Positions 5,480 to 11,260 of a stretch of 11,850 nucleotides of DNA are shown in pieces (positions within the stretch are counted from its first letter, which is position 1; each line of letters starts with the position of its first letter). Below the pieces are notes generated by a model. The model was not told where the DNA came from. It saw only the letters and a program-made list of their open reading frames with translations, and ran no database searches. The stretch is from DATARH01 sp050181375. Its GTDB lineage: Bacteria > Pseudomonadota > Alphaproteobacteria > ATCC43930 > CGMCC-115725. The position numbers and the translations under genes are program-made. Location: NCBI GenBank assembly GCA_050181375.1, contig JBFXDF010000115.1, positions 1 to 11,850 of the forward strand, written 5' to 3'.

Positions 5480-6445
5480 CTACCACCGGATGACGCTGGC
5501 GCCCCATGTCAGACCACCGCCCAGCGCCTCCATCAGCACCAGATGTCCGGGGCGGATGCGCCGGTCGCCGACGGCCTCGTCGAGCGCGAGCGGGATCGAC
5601 GCCGCCGACGTATTCGCGTGCCGTTCGATCGTGACAACCGTCCGATCGGGGCCCAGCCCAAGCTTGCGCCCGACCGCCTCGATAATGCGCGTGTTTGCCT
5701 GGTGCGGCACGAGCCAATCGATATCGGCTCCGGTAAGATCGTTGGCCGCCAGCGCCTCGTCGACGACCGCGGACAGATGCGTCACCGCCTGCCGGAACAC
5801 CTCGCGGCCCTCCATGCGCAGGCATCCGGCGGCGCCGGTCGAGGAAGGCCCGCCATCGACGTAGAGGATGTCGTGCTGGCGTCCGTCGGAATGCAGATGG
5901 GTCGACAGGATGTGGCGCGCCGAGGTTTCCGGAACCGCCTGCAGAACGAGGGCGCCGGCGCCGTCGCCGAACAGCACGCAGGTGCCGCGATCCTCCCAAT
6001 CGAGGATACGCGAAAACGTCTCGGCGCCTATTACGAGCGCGGTGCGCGCCTGACCCAGCCGCAACGCGTTGTCGGCGACCGCGAGCGCGAAGATAAAACC
6101 GGAGCAGACCGCCTGCACGTCGAAGGCGGCGCCGCGTTTCATGCCGATCCGCGCCTGCACCTTGGCGGCGGTGGAGGGAAATGTGTGGTCCGGGGTCGCC
6201 GTGGCTACCACGATCAGATCGAGATCGCCGCCGCTCATTCCGGCGCGGTCGAGGGCTTGCCTCGCCGCCTCGGTGGCGAGGTCCGAGGTCAGCTCGCCCG
6301 GCGCCGCGATGCGCCGCTCGGCGATGCCGGTGCGCTGCCGGATCCAGGCGTCAGAGGTTTCGAGCCGCGCCGCCAGTTCGTCGTTCGTGACGATCCGTTC
6401 CGGCAGGTAGCCGCCCGTCCCCGCGGCCTGCGAGCGCCATCTCAT
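5480..6445 (-). CDS. fabH: Beta-ketoacyl-ACP synthase III
   Basis: A 321-residue KAS III, normal length, condensing acetyl-CoA with malonyl-ACP to start fatty acid synthesis (FASII). The catalytic triad is intact: Cys114 in AVCSGF, His248 in VPHQANTRI and Asn278 in ERHANTSAAS. Other family features are the N-terminal GTGGYLPERIVTNDEL, TSDAWIRQRTGI (30-41) and the C-terminal GGGLTWGA. The start codon overlaps the plsX stop by 4 nt (ATGA), the standard plsX-fabH arrangement that couples fatty acid initiation to phospholipid acyl transfer. It is followed by ihfA after 112 bp. Nothing in the active site suggests altered specificity; branched- versus straight-chain primer preference cannot be read from sequence alone. 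Confidence 0.97.
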   Translation of the reverse strand: MRWRSQAAGTGGYLPERIVTNDELAARLETSDAWIRQRTGIAERRIAAPGELTSDLATEAARQALDRAGMSGGDLDLIVVATATPDHTFPSTAAKVQARIGMKRGAAFDVQAVCSGFIFALAVADNALRLGQARTALVIGAETFSRILDWEDRGTCVLFGDGAGALVLQAVPETSARHILSTHLHSDGRQHDILYVDGGPSSTGAAGCLRMEGREVFRQAVTHLSAVVDEALAANDLTGADIDWLVPHQANTRIIEAVGRKLGLGPDRTVVTIERHANTSAASIPLALDEAVGDRRIRPGHLVLMEALGGGLTWGASVIRW

Positions 6446-7512
6446 ATCGAGGCGGGGACCGCGCCGGAGCCGCCGTCCGCCGGAGCCGCCCCGGGGACCG
6501 CATTGATGCGTGCCATCTCGTCGATAATCTTTTCCAGAAGTCCGAAGCGCTTCACGTCCGCCGCGACGCCGATCGCATTCGCGAACCCGAATGCGTCGGT
6601 CGAGCCGTGGCTCTTGACCGCGATCCCCGTCAAGCCGAGGAACATCGCACCGTTATAGCGGCGCGGATCGAGGCGCGTTGCGAATTTCTTCAAAGCGCCG
6701 CGCGCGAACACATATCCGATGCGCGCCGGCGTCGAGTGGCGGAACGAAGCGCGCAGCGATTCGGTGAACAGCTTGGCAACCCCCTCGACCGCCTTCAACG
6801 TCACGTTGCCGGTGAACCCGTCGGTCACAAAGACGTCCACGGTGCCGGCCGCGATGTCGTCGCCCTCGACAAATCCGTGAAAGAGGAGCGGCGCGGCCGC
6901 CTCGCGCAGACGGGCGTGCGCGCCGCGCACCGCGTCGTTGCCCTTCATGTCCTCCGAGCCGACATTGAGCAAACCGACGACCGGCTGCGGCAGCCCGAGA
7001 ACGATGCGGGCGAAGGCGTTGCCCATGACGGCGAACTGCACCAGGTTTTCGGCGTCGCACTCGATATTGGCGCCGAGGTCGAGGATCACGCTCTCGCCGC
7101 GCCGGGTCGGGAACAGGGCGGCGATCGCCGGGCGATCGATCCCGGGCAGGGTTTTCAGCACGAGCTTGGCCATCGCCATCAACGCGCCGGTATTGCCGGC
7201 GGAAACGACGCAATCGGCGCGCCCGTCCGCCACCGCGTCGATCGCCAGCCGCATGCTCGACCGGCGTCCGGCGCGCAACGCCACCGACGGCTTGGCGTCG
7301 CCCAGCACCGCCTCCTGTGTGTGATGCACGGTGGCGGCGGCCGCGAGCCGCGGCAGCTTCGCCAGCAGCGGCGCGATGCGGGCGTCGTCGCCGAACAGCA
7401 GAAAGCGCGCGGCGGGGTCGCGCTCGAGGGCGAGGTCGGCACCCTGCAGCACCATCGCCGGGGCCCGATCGCCGCCCATCGCGTCGACGGCTATCGTGAT
7501 GCTCCCGTTCAC
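6442..7512 (-). CDS. plsX: Phosphate acyltransferase PlsX
   Basis: A 356-residue peripheral-membrane enzyme that makes acyl-phosphate from acyl-ACP, feeding PlsY in phosphatidic acid synthesis. It begins with ITIAVDAMGGDRAP (5-18), the PlsX signature. Further conserved blocks are DCVVSAGNTGALMA, ILDLGANIECDAENLVQFAVMG, NVGSEDMKGND and VFVTDGFTGNVTLK. Near the C-terminus, SHGSTDAFGFANAI is typical, followed by a Pro/Ala-rich tail of about 20 residues. The first codon is GTG (7510-7512), with no clear Shine-Dalgarno but a start that matches the family exactly. It lies 39 bp after rpmF and overlaps fabH by 4 nt, so the three are probably one transcript. Confidence 0.96.
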   Translation of the reverse strand: MNGSITIAVDAMGGDRAPAMVLQGADLALERDPAARFLLFGDDARIAPLLAKLPRLAAAATVHHTQEAVLGDAKPSVALRAGRRSSMRLAIDAVADGRADCVVSAGNTGALMAMAKLVLKTLPGIDRPAIAALFPTRRGESVILDLGANIECDAENLVQFAVMGNAFARIVLGLPQPVVGLLNVGSEDMKGNDAVRGAHARLREAAAPLLFHGFVEGDDIAAGTVDVFVTDGFTGNVTLKAVEGVAKLFTESLRASFRHSTPARIGYVFARGALKKFATRLDPRRYNGAMFLGLTGIAVKSHGSTDAFGFANAIGVAADVKRFGLLEKIIDEMARINAVPGAAPADGGSGAVPASI

Positions 7513-7551
7513 CGGGCGTTCACGGTGCGGATTGCCGGGACGCCGGCCTTG

Positions 7552-7743
7552 CTAGGCCGTTGTCGCGTCCGGCTGCGGCACGACCTCGCGTCCGTCATAG
7601 TGGCCGCAGGACGGGCATAGGTGATGCGGCCGCTTCAGCTCGCCGCAATCGGGGCATTCGGCGTAGGCCGGCGGGCTCAGCGCGTGATGCGAGCGGCGCA
7701 TGTTGCGGCGCGAGCGCGAGGTCTTCTTCTTCGGAACAGCCAT
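7552..7743 (-). CDS. rpmF: 50S ribosomal protein L32
   Basis: A 63-residue ribosomal protein of the large subunit. It has the invariant start MAVPKKKTSRSRRNMRRSHH and a zinc ribbon with Cys30, Cys33, Cys43 and Cys46 (CPDCGEL, CPSCGHY), so this is the zinc-binding C+ form rather than a zinc-independent variant. ATG at 7741-7743 is set by the family N-terminus; a longer frame upstream has no support. The gene stands between DUF177/YceD and plsX as in many proteobacteria. The only strong Shine-Dalgarno-like sequence lies unusually far upstream (see the leader entry). Confidence 0.97.
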   Translation of the reverse strand: MAVPKKKTSRSRRNMRRSHHALSPPAYAECPDCGELKRPHHLCPSCGHYDGREVVPQPDATTA

Positions 7744-7823
7744 GATCGTCTCGTTGCGAGCTGGGCTCCTCCCGTCGCTCCGCCGCAATCGGGGTTCGCA
7801 ACGCTGAGGACGAGGGGTTGCGG
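7744..7823 (-). promoter_or_regulatory. rpmF leader with distant Shine-Dalgarno and hairpin
   Basis: On the minus strand the leader contains GGGAGGAG (7766-7773), a near-perfect Shine-Dalgarno, but 22 nt before the rpmF ATG. Between the two is a small hairpin, CTCG-CAA-CGAG (7750-7760); folding it out would bring effective spacing to about 11 nt. A second possible pairing, GTTGCGA (7796-7802, minus) with TCGCAAC (7753-7759), would enclose and compete with that arrangement. The immediate upstream GAGACG is only a weak ribosome site. This could be a structured or autoregulated leader, a common theme for ribosomal proteins, but it is inference from a short sequence. Confidence 0.35.
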
Positions 7824-7852
7824 TACTTAGCCAAATTCAGCCCGCACGGCAA
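7824..7852 (-). promoter_or_regulatory. Candidate sigma70 promoter for rpmF-plsX-fabH
   Basis: In the 167-bp gap between DUF177 and rpmF, the minus strand carries TTGCCG (7847-7852) and TAAGTA (7824-7829) with a 17-bp spacer. The transcript would start near 7817, giving a leader of about 74 nt. This would let rpmF and the lipid genes be expressed independently of the upstream DUF177 gene. Confidence 0.42.
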
Positions 7853-7910
7853 TAACGATGGCGTATGCCGAAGCGGCTCCGCGCGCCGCGTCGGCGGGCC
7901 GCAATATGGC

Positions 7911-8444
7911 CTAGGTTTCGCCGCCGCCGCGCCCGACGAGCCGCGACAACCCGGCAAACGGGCCGGGCGCGGCGGCGGCAGCGAGTTCGGCGTCGGCGTG
8001 TGCCTCGGGAATGCGCGGGAACGGCGGCAGCGCCAGCGAGAATTCCTGAGCGACCGCCTCGCCGATATCGATCGCGTCGCCGACCAGCGGTTCGAACGCG
8101 ACCTCCTCGCCGACCAGGCCGGACGCGGTCTCTTCGGCTTCGGGCGGGCCGTAGAGCAGTTCGAAGCGCTCCGCGAGCACGCCCGCGACGGGGTCCAGCG
8201 TCGCGATGCAACGCTGGGCGAATACCGCCTCGAAATCGGCGCGAAGCAGGATCGTTGGTTCACCCCCCGGGATGGCTCCGGGGACCAGCTCGACTTCGGC
8301 ATCGAGCCGGTCCAGCGAGACCAGATCGAAACGCCGGGCCAACCCGGCGCGCTCGTCCTCGGTCGCGCTGATCCGCTGACGGTACGGCTCGGCCCCGATG
8401 CGCGCCAGCCGCACGCGCCGCGAGAACTCGGGGGCGCCGCTCAT
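7911..8444 (-). CDS. DUF177 / YceD family protein (23S rRNA accumulation)
   Basis: A 177-residue protein of the DUF177/YceD family, whose members are needed for normal 23S rRNA accumulation and are coupled to rpmF in bacteria and to chloroplast translation in plants. Visible features are FDLVSLDRLDAEVEL (39-53), the conserved cysteine block QRCIATLDPV (Cys79), then the acidic GEEVAFEPLVGDAIDIGEAVAQEFSLALPPFPR motif that defines the family. The extreme C-terminus is Ala/Gly-rich. The ATG at 8442-8444 overlaps the stop of the bc1-chaperone gene by 4 nt, and the residues upstream in the same frame belong to the shadow of that gene. It lies 167 bp before rpmF. The family assignment is strong; the molecular mechanism is not established. 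Confidence 0.88.
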   Translation of the reverse strand: MSGAPEFSRRVRLARIGAEPYRQRISATEDERAGLARRFDLVSLDRLDAEVELVPGAIPGGEPTILLRADFEAVFAQRCIATLDPVAGVLAERFELLYGPPEAEETASGLVGEEVAFEPLVGDAIDIGEAVAQEFSLALPPFPRIPEAHADAELAAAAAPGPFAGLSRLVGRGGGET

Positions 8445-8995
8445 CGGCCCGCGGTCTCCCCGGCCGCGACCGGCGGATCGCCGAACACGATGTCGCCGGC
8501 CAGCAGCGCGTCCGCATCCTGCCGCCGCAGCGCCGCCGCCGCGTCGCGGACATACTCGGCCATCGCCTTCAGCTGTGCCGGGTCCGGGGTCGTGGTGCCG
8601 AACAGATTGCGCGCCAGCGCCGGCTGCAACGCGGCACCCTCCGCCGCAAGCCCTTCCTCGTACGCGGCGAAACGCCCATAAAACCCTTCCGCCATCCGCT
8701 TCACCTCGCGCCCGACGCTGAGATCGCCGGTGCCCATCTCGCGCAGCGAGCGATCGAAATCGGCCACCATCGCCGCAATGAACCGGCGGCCATGACGCGC
8801 CGATCGCGGCTGCTCGCCTTTGAGCCGATGCAGGTAGAGAAACGCGTGCAGACAAATCAGCTCGAACCGCCCGTCGACCGTGTCGGGAACGCCGCCATAC
8901 AGGAAAAAACCGGGCTGGCGCGCCTGCTCCACGACTCGGCGGTAGGCGATCTCGGCGGCGGTTCGCTCGGGGTTGGGTCTGAACAGCGTAAGCAT
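8441..8995 (-). CDS. Ubiquinol-cytochrome c chaperone family protein (CBP3/UQCC1-like)
   Basis: A 184-residue member of the ubiquinol-cytochrome c chaperone family, related to mitochondrial CBP3/UQCC1, which assist synthesis and assembly of cytochrome b into complex III. The family core is visible: AYRRVVEQARQPGFFLYGGVPDTVDGRFELICLHAFLYLHRL (about 17-58), followed by the FDRSLREMGTGDLSVGREVKRMAEGFYGR segment (about 79-107). It is predicted helical, with no signal peptide or membrane span. The start is ATG at 8993-8995, with no clear Shine-Dalgarno. The stop overlaps the DUF177 start (ATGA). Such a gene beside bamE and DUF177 is an alphaproteobacterial trait and implies an aerobic bc1 respiratory chain. 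It shares a 126-bp divergent region with bamE. Confidence 0.9.
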   Translation of the reverse strand: MLTLFRPNPERTAAEIAYRRVVEQARQPGFFLYGGVPDTVDGRFELICLHAFLYLHRLKGEQPRSARHGRRFIAAMVADFDRSLREMGTGDLSVGREVKRMAEGFYGRFAAYEEGLAAEGAALQPALARNLFGTTTPDPAQLKAMAEYVRDAAAALRRQDADALLAGDIVFGDPPVAAGETAGR

Positions 8996-9030
8996 CAGCG
9001 GTAAGCGCGCCCGGTTCCGGCCGACGGGCG

Positions 9031-9058
9031 TTGACAGCTTCGTCCTGGTGGATAAAGT
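9031..9058 (+). promoter_or_regulatory. Candidate sigma70 promoter for bamE
   Basis: A perfect TTGACA -35 (9031-9036) is followed after 16 bp by TAAAGT (9053-9058), within the divergent gap between the bc1-chaperone gene and bamE. Transcription would begin near 9065, shortly before GGAGG at 9076-9080. This is the best promoter match in the window. Confidence 0.55.
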
Positions 9059-9121
9059 CGAGAAAACAAATGGGCGGAGGCTCTGACCATTTCAACCGAA
9101 CCTGTCGGACGCAGCGCCGCG

Positions 9122-9619
9122 ATGTGCGGGCGCCGCGCGCGTTTGCCGGCATTGGCGCTGGTCGTTGCCGCTGTCGCCGGATGCGGCGCCACGGTCGATC
9201 AGCGCGGCAATCTTCCCGAGGCGGACAAGCTGGCCGAGATTCAGCCGGGTACAACAACGCGCGAGCAGGTCGTCAAGATCCTGGGGACGCCGTCGAGCAC
9301 CGGCGTGTTCGACGACAAGAACTGGTTCTATATCAGCCGCAAGACAAAGCAGTTCGCGTTTCTCAATCCCGACGTGCTGGACCAGCAGGTCTATATCGTG
9401 CGGTTCGACGGCAACGGGGTCGTTGCGAGCGTCGACCGCAAGGATCTGGCGGACGGGCGCGACATTGAGCCGGTACCGGGCGCCACCCCGGCGCCAGGCC
9501 GCGAACTGACCTTCCTCGAACAGATCGTCGGCAATCTGGGCCGGTTCAACAAAGGCGGCGGCGGCTCGGGCGAACCCGAGGCGAGAGCGCCCGGCCCCAA
9601 CCCCAATCCGGATTACTGA
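9122..9619 (+). CDS. bamE: Outer membrane assembly lipoprotein BamE/OmlA (SmpA)
   Basis: A 165-residue lipoprotein of the SmpA/OmlA family, a part of the BAM complex that inserts beta-barrel proteins in the outer membrane. The signal peptide is RRARLPALALVVAAVAG with lipobox VAGC; Cys21 would be lipidated. The mature domain shows the BamE features: an N-terminal IQPGTTTREQVVKILGTPSSTGVFDDKNWFYI block and the following strands VYIVRFDGNGVVASVDR. The C-terminal ~35 residues are Gly/Pro-rich and beyond the fold. ATG 9122 is the first ATG in frame, but has no good Shine-Dalgarno; a strong GGAGG (9076-9080) is 8 nt before an in-frame ATT at 9089 that would start ISTEPVGRSAA. The gene is divergent from the bc1-chaperone gene, a common alphaproteobacterial neighbourhood. 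The family call is strong; the exact start is uncertain. Confidence 0.9.
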   Translation: MCGRRARLPALALVVAAVAGCGATVDQRGNLPEADKLAEIQPGTTTREQVVKILGTPSSTGVFDDKNWFYISRKTKQFAFLNPDVLDQQVYIVRFDGNGVVASVDRKDLADGRDIEPVPGATPAPGRELTFLEQIVGNLGRFNKGGGGSGEPEARAPGPNPNPDY

Positions 9620-9622
9620 TCG

Positions 9623-9652
9623 GCCGCCCTCTCCGGCGCGGGAGAAGGCGGC
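9623..9652. terminator. Hairpin between convergent bamE and PanE-like genes
   Basis: GCCGCC-C-TCTCC (9623-9634) pairs with GGAGA-A-GGCGGC (9641-9652): 11 base pairs with a single C/A mismatch and a 6-nt loop, in the 49-bp gap between convergent stops. It could serve both directions. No T-tract follows on either side, so intrinsic termination is unproven. Confidence 0.5.
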
Positions 9653-9668
9653 TGCCGTCCTTCCCAGC

Positions 9669-10730
9669 TTACGCCAGCGCCTGGATATGGTCCGGCGAGG
9701 GCGCGGCCTGGCCGAGTTCGACGCGCTTGACGGCGGCGATCAGCTTTTCGTGGGTCGGCGCGGCCCGGCCGATCTCGCGCCCGCGCGCGACGATGACGCC
9801 GTTGATGAAGTCGATCTCGGTGCGGCGGCCCTTCTGCATGTCCTGGCCCATCGACGGCCGCTGGTGCTCGCTGCGCTGCTGCGAGTTCCTGAGCGCGAGC
9901 ATCAGCGATTCGACCTCGTCGAGCGCCGCCCGGTCGCCTTCCGCGGCGCGCGCCAGTTTCTCGGCGTCCTGCCCGGCGATGTCCTCGAGCTTGTAGCCGA
10001 GCGCCTGACCGATCCTGACGCCCTCGCCGCCGAGCTTGATGATGACCCGGCGGACCCGGTCGTCCTGGCGCATCGCGTTGCCCGACAGGCCGCTCGCGGC
10101 CGATACGCCGTTATGCATGCCGTTGACGCACAGTTTCGACCAGCGCTCGCCCCACAGATTGTCGGTGACCTTGCAGGTGTCGACGGTGCGGATCATCGCG
10201 CCCAGCTCCTCGATCCGGGCGGTGAGGCGGCCGTGCACCTCGCCGACCCGATAGACCTCGTGTCCGGGCGGGTTCTTGGCGCCGGTGCGGCGGATCTTGC
10301 CGGGCGCATACAGCTCGGCCGACAACAGCGCGGCGATCGCGCCGGCCGTCCGCCCCCAGCCGACGACCCCGGCGATCGTCTCCTCGTTGATGCAGTTCTG
10401 CAGCGACACGACATAACCGGTCGGCGCCAGATACTGCCGGATCATCGTCGTCGCCCACTCGGTGTCGTAGGACTTCATCGAGATGAAGGCGATGTCGATC
10501 GGCCGCTCCTTCGCGAGGTGCTGCACCTCGGTCAGGTGCAGGGTTTTCGGGTGCGCGACGACCGATTCCGCCGGCGTGATGCCTTCGAGCGACAGCCCGT
10601 CCTTGCGGATCGCCTCGATATGCTCGGGCCAGGGGTCGATCAGCGTCACGTCGAACCCGTTATGCGCGAGGTTCCCGCCGGTATACCCGCCGATCGCGCC
10701 GGCCCCGAACACGACGATGCGCTTGTCCAT
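9669..10730 (-). CDS. PanE/ApbA-family 2-ketoacid reductase (second paralogue)
   Basis: A 353-residue protein, about 50 longer than classical PanE. Rossmann motif GAGAIGGYTGG (9-19) is followed by Asp32 at the end of the second strand (LIDPW), a residue that usually favours NAD(H) over NADP(H), unlike Arg31 in the paralogue at 934-1857. Catalytic residues are conserved: Lys86 (SMKSYD), Asn112 (LQNCIN), Lys199 with Asn203 and Asn207 (WSKLCVNGMHN), and Glu305 in SMGQDMQKGRRTEIDFINGV. Extra residues lie mainly in the C-terminal helical domain, around 236-290. The ATG at 10728-10730 is preceded by GGAGGGAGAG (10731-10740). It probably reduces a 2-keto acid or oxidises a beta-hydroxy acid; ketopantoate is only one option. 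It converges with bamE and seems to stand alone. Confidence 0.86.
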   Translation of the reverse strand: MDKRIVVFGAGAIGGYTGGNLAHNGFDVTLIDPWPEHIEAIRKDGLSLEGITPAESVVAHPKTLHLTEVQHLAKERPIDIAFISMKSYDTEWATTMIRQYLAPTGYVVSLQNCINEETIAGVVGWGRTAGAIAALLSAELYAPGKIRRTGAKNPPGHEVYRVGEVHGRLTARIEELGAMIRTVDTCKVTDNLWGERWSKLCVNGMHNGVSAASGLSGNAMRQDDRVRRVIIKLGGEGVRIGQALGYKLEDIAGQDAEKLARAAEGDRAALDEVESLMLALRNSQQRSEHQRPSMGQDMQKGRRTEIDFINGVIVARGREIGRAAPTHEKLIAAVKRVELGQAAPSPDHIQALA

Positions 10731-10818
10731 CTCTCCCTCCGTTGCTGCGGCCGTTCGGGTCGGACCTTAGGCCGGGGCGAGGGGGAGGCGCAATCTCGCG
10801 TTGCCGGATGTCTTGCGG

Positions 10819-10857
10819 TCCCGGCACCCGCGAGCCGCGTTCGCTGCGTGCCCGGGA
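10819..10857. repeat. Imperfect palindromic intergenic element
   Basis: TCCCGG-CAC (10819-10827) pairs with GTGCCCGGGA (10848-10857) with one bulged base, and an inner GCGA (10830-10833) pairs with TCGC (10841-10844). It lies 10 bp after the stop of the small secreted-protein gene and about 80 bp before the PanE-like start. The CCGGCAC...GTGCCCGGG pattern resembles another dispersed palindrome seen in alphaproteobacterial genomes and differs from the other three elements here. It may also act as a 3' processing or termination signal for the upstream unit. Confidence 0.5.
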
Positions 10858-10867
10858 TTACCGGGAT

Positions 10868-11260
10868 CTACAAATATGCGAACGGGTCGGCGGACAATTT
10901 GAACTGTATGCCGCTGCCGGCGAGGTCGATCGCGACATAGGGCGTGGCGGCCGCGTCGACCTCGGTCGCGCCCGCCACTCCGCCGGGGTCAACCGTTACC
11001 TCGATCCGCACATGCTGCGCGGGGGCGCTGACATCGACCGCATCGGCGCGAGAAATGCGCAGGTCCGTACGCACCCCGGCGCGGTCGAACACCGTCTGGC
11101 CGTCGACGCTGATCCGTACATGGTTGCCTTGAAACCCGTCATGCAGGGCGATGTGAAGCGGGTGCATTTCGGCGCCTTCCAAACCATGCCAAGGGGCCTG
11201 GCTCATGAGAGCCAGGCCGCCCAGAGCATACCCGAACCGTCGCAGCCAGACGCGCGTCAA
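10868..11260 (-). CDS. Small predicted secreted protein, unknown function
   Basis: About 130 residues. The N-terminus looks like a Sec signal peptide: positive TRVWLRR, hydrophobic FGYALGGLALMS, and probable cleavage near residue 30 (LEGA). The mature ~100 residues alternate hydrophobic and polar positions (HVRISVDGQTVFDRAGV, HVRIEVTVDPGG, TPYVAIDLAGSGIQFKL), which suggests a small beta-sandwich. It ends in SADPFAYL. I have a general impression of similar short secreted proteins in alphaproteobacteria but no named family. Start: TTG at 11258-11260, which overlaps the upstream stop in a 4-nt TTGA; later ATGs at codons 19 and 32 would remove part or all of the signal. There is no clear Shine-Dalgarno, so coupling to the upstream gene is likely. 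No cysteines and no catalytic motif are seen. Confidence 0.65.
   Translation of the reverse strand: MTRVWLRRFGYALGGLALMSQAPWHGLEGAEMHPLHIALHDGFQGNHVRISVDGQTVFDRAGVRTDLRISRADAVDVSAPAQHVRIEVTVDPGGVAGATEVDAAATPYVAIDLAGSGIQFKLSADPFAYL

Noticed and set aside
5423..6658. Long plus-strand open frame opposite fabH and the end of plsX
   Set aside because: It crosses two confidently assigned genes, has a composition typical of antisense frames in GC-rich DNA, and shows no motif.
6607..7620. Long plus-strand open frame opposite plsX
   Set aside because: Antisense to a universally conserved enzyme, rich in Arg/His/Gln, with no domain.
8445..9257. N-terminal extension of the DUF177 frame back to 9257
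   Set aside because: The extension is a shadow of the bc1-chaperone gene. The ATG at 8444 with a 4-nt overlap matches the family start.
9687..10940. Long plus-strand open frame opposite the second PanE-like gene
   Set aside because: The minus-strand frame carries all catalytic residues and a strong ribosome site; this one has none.
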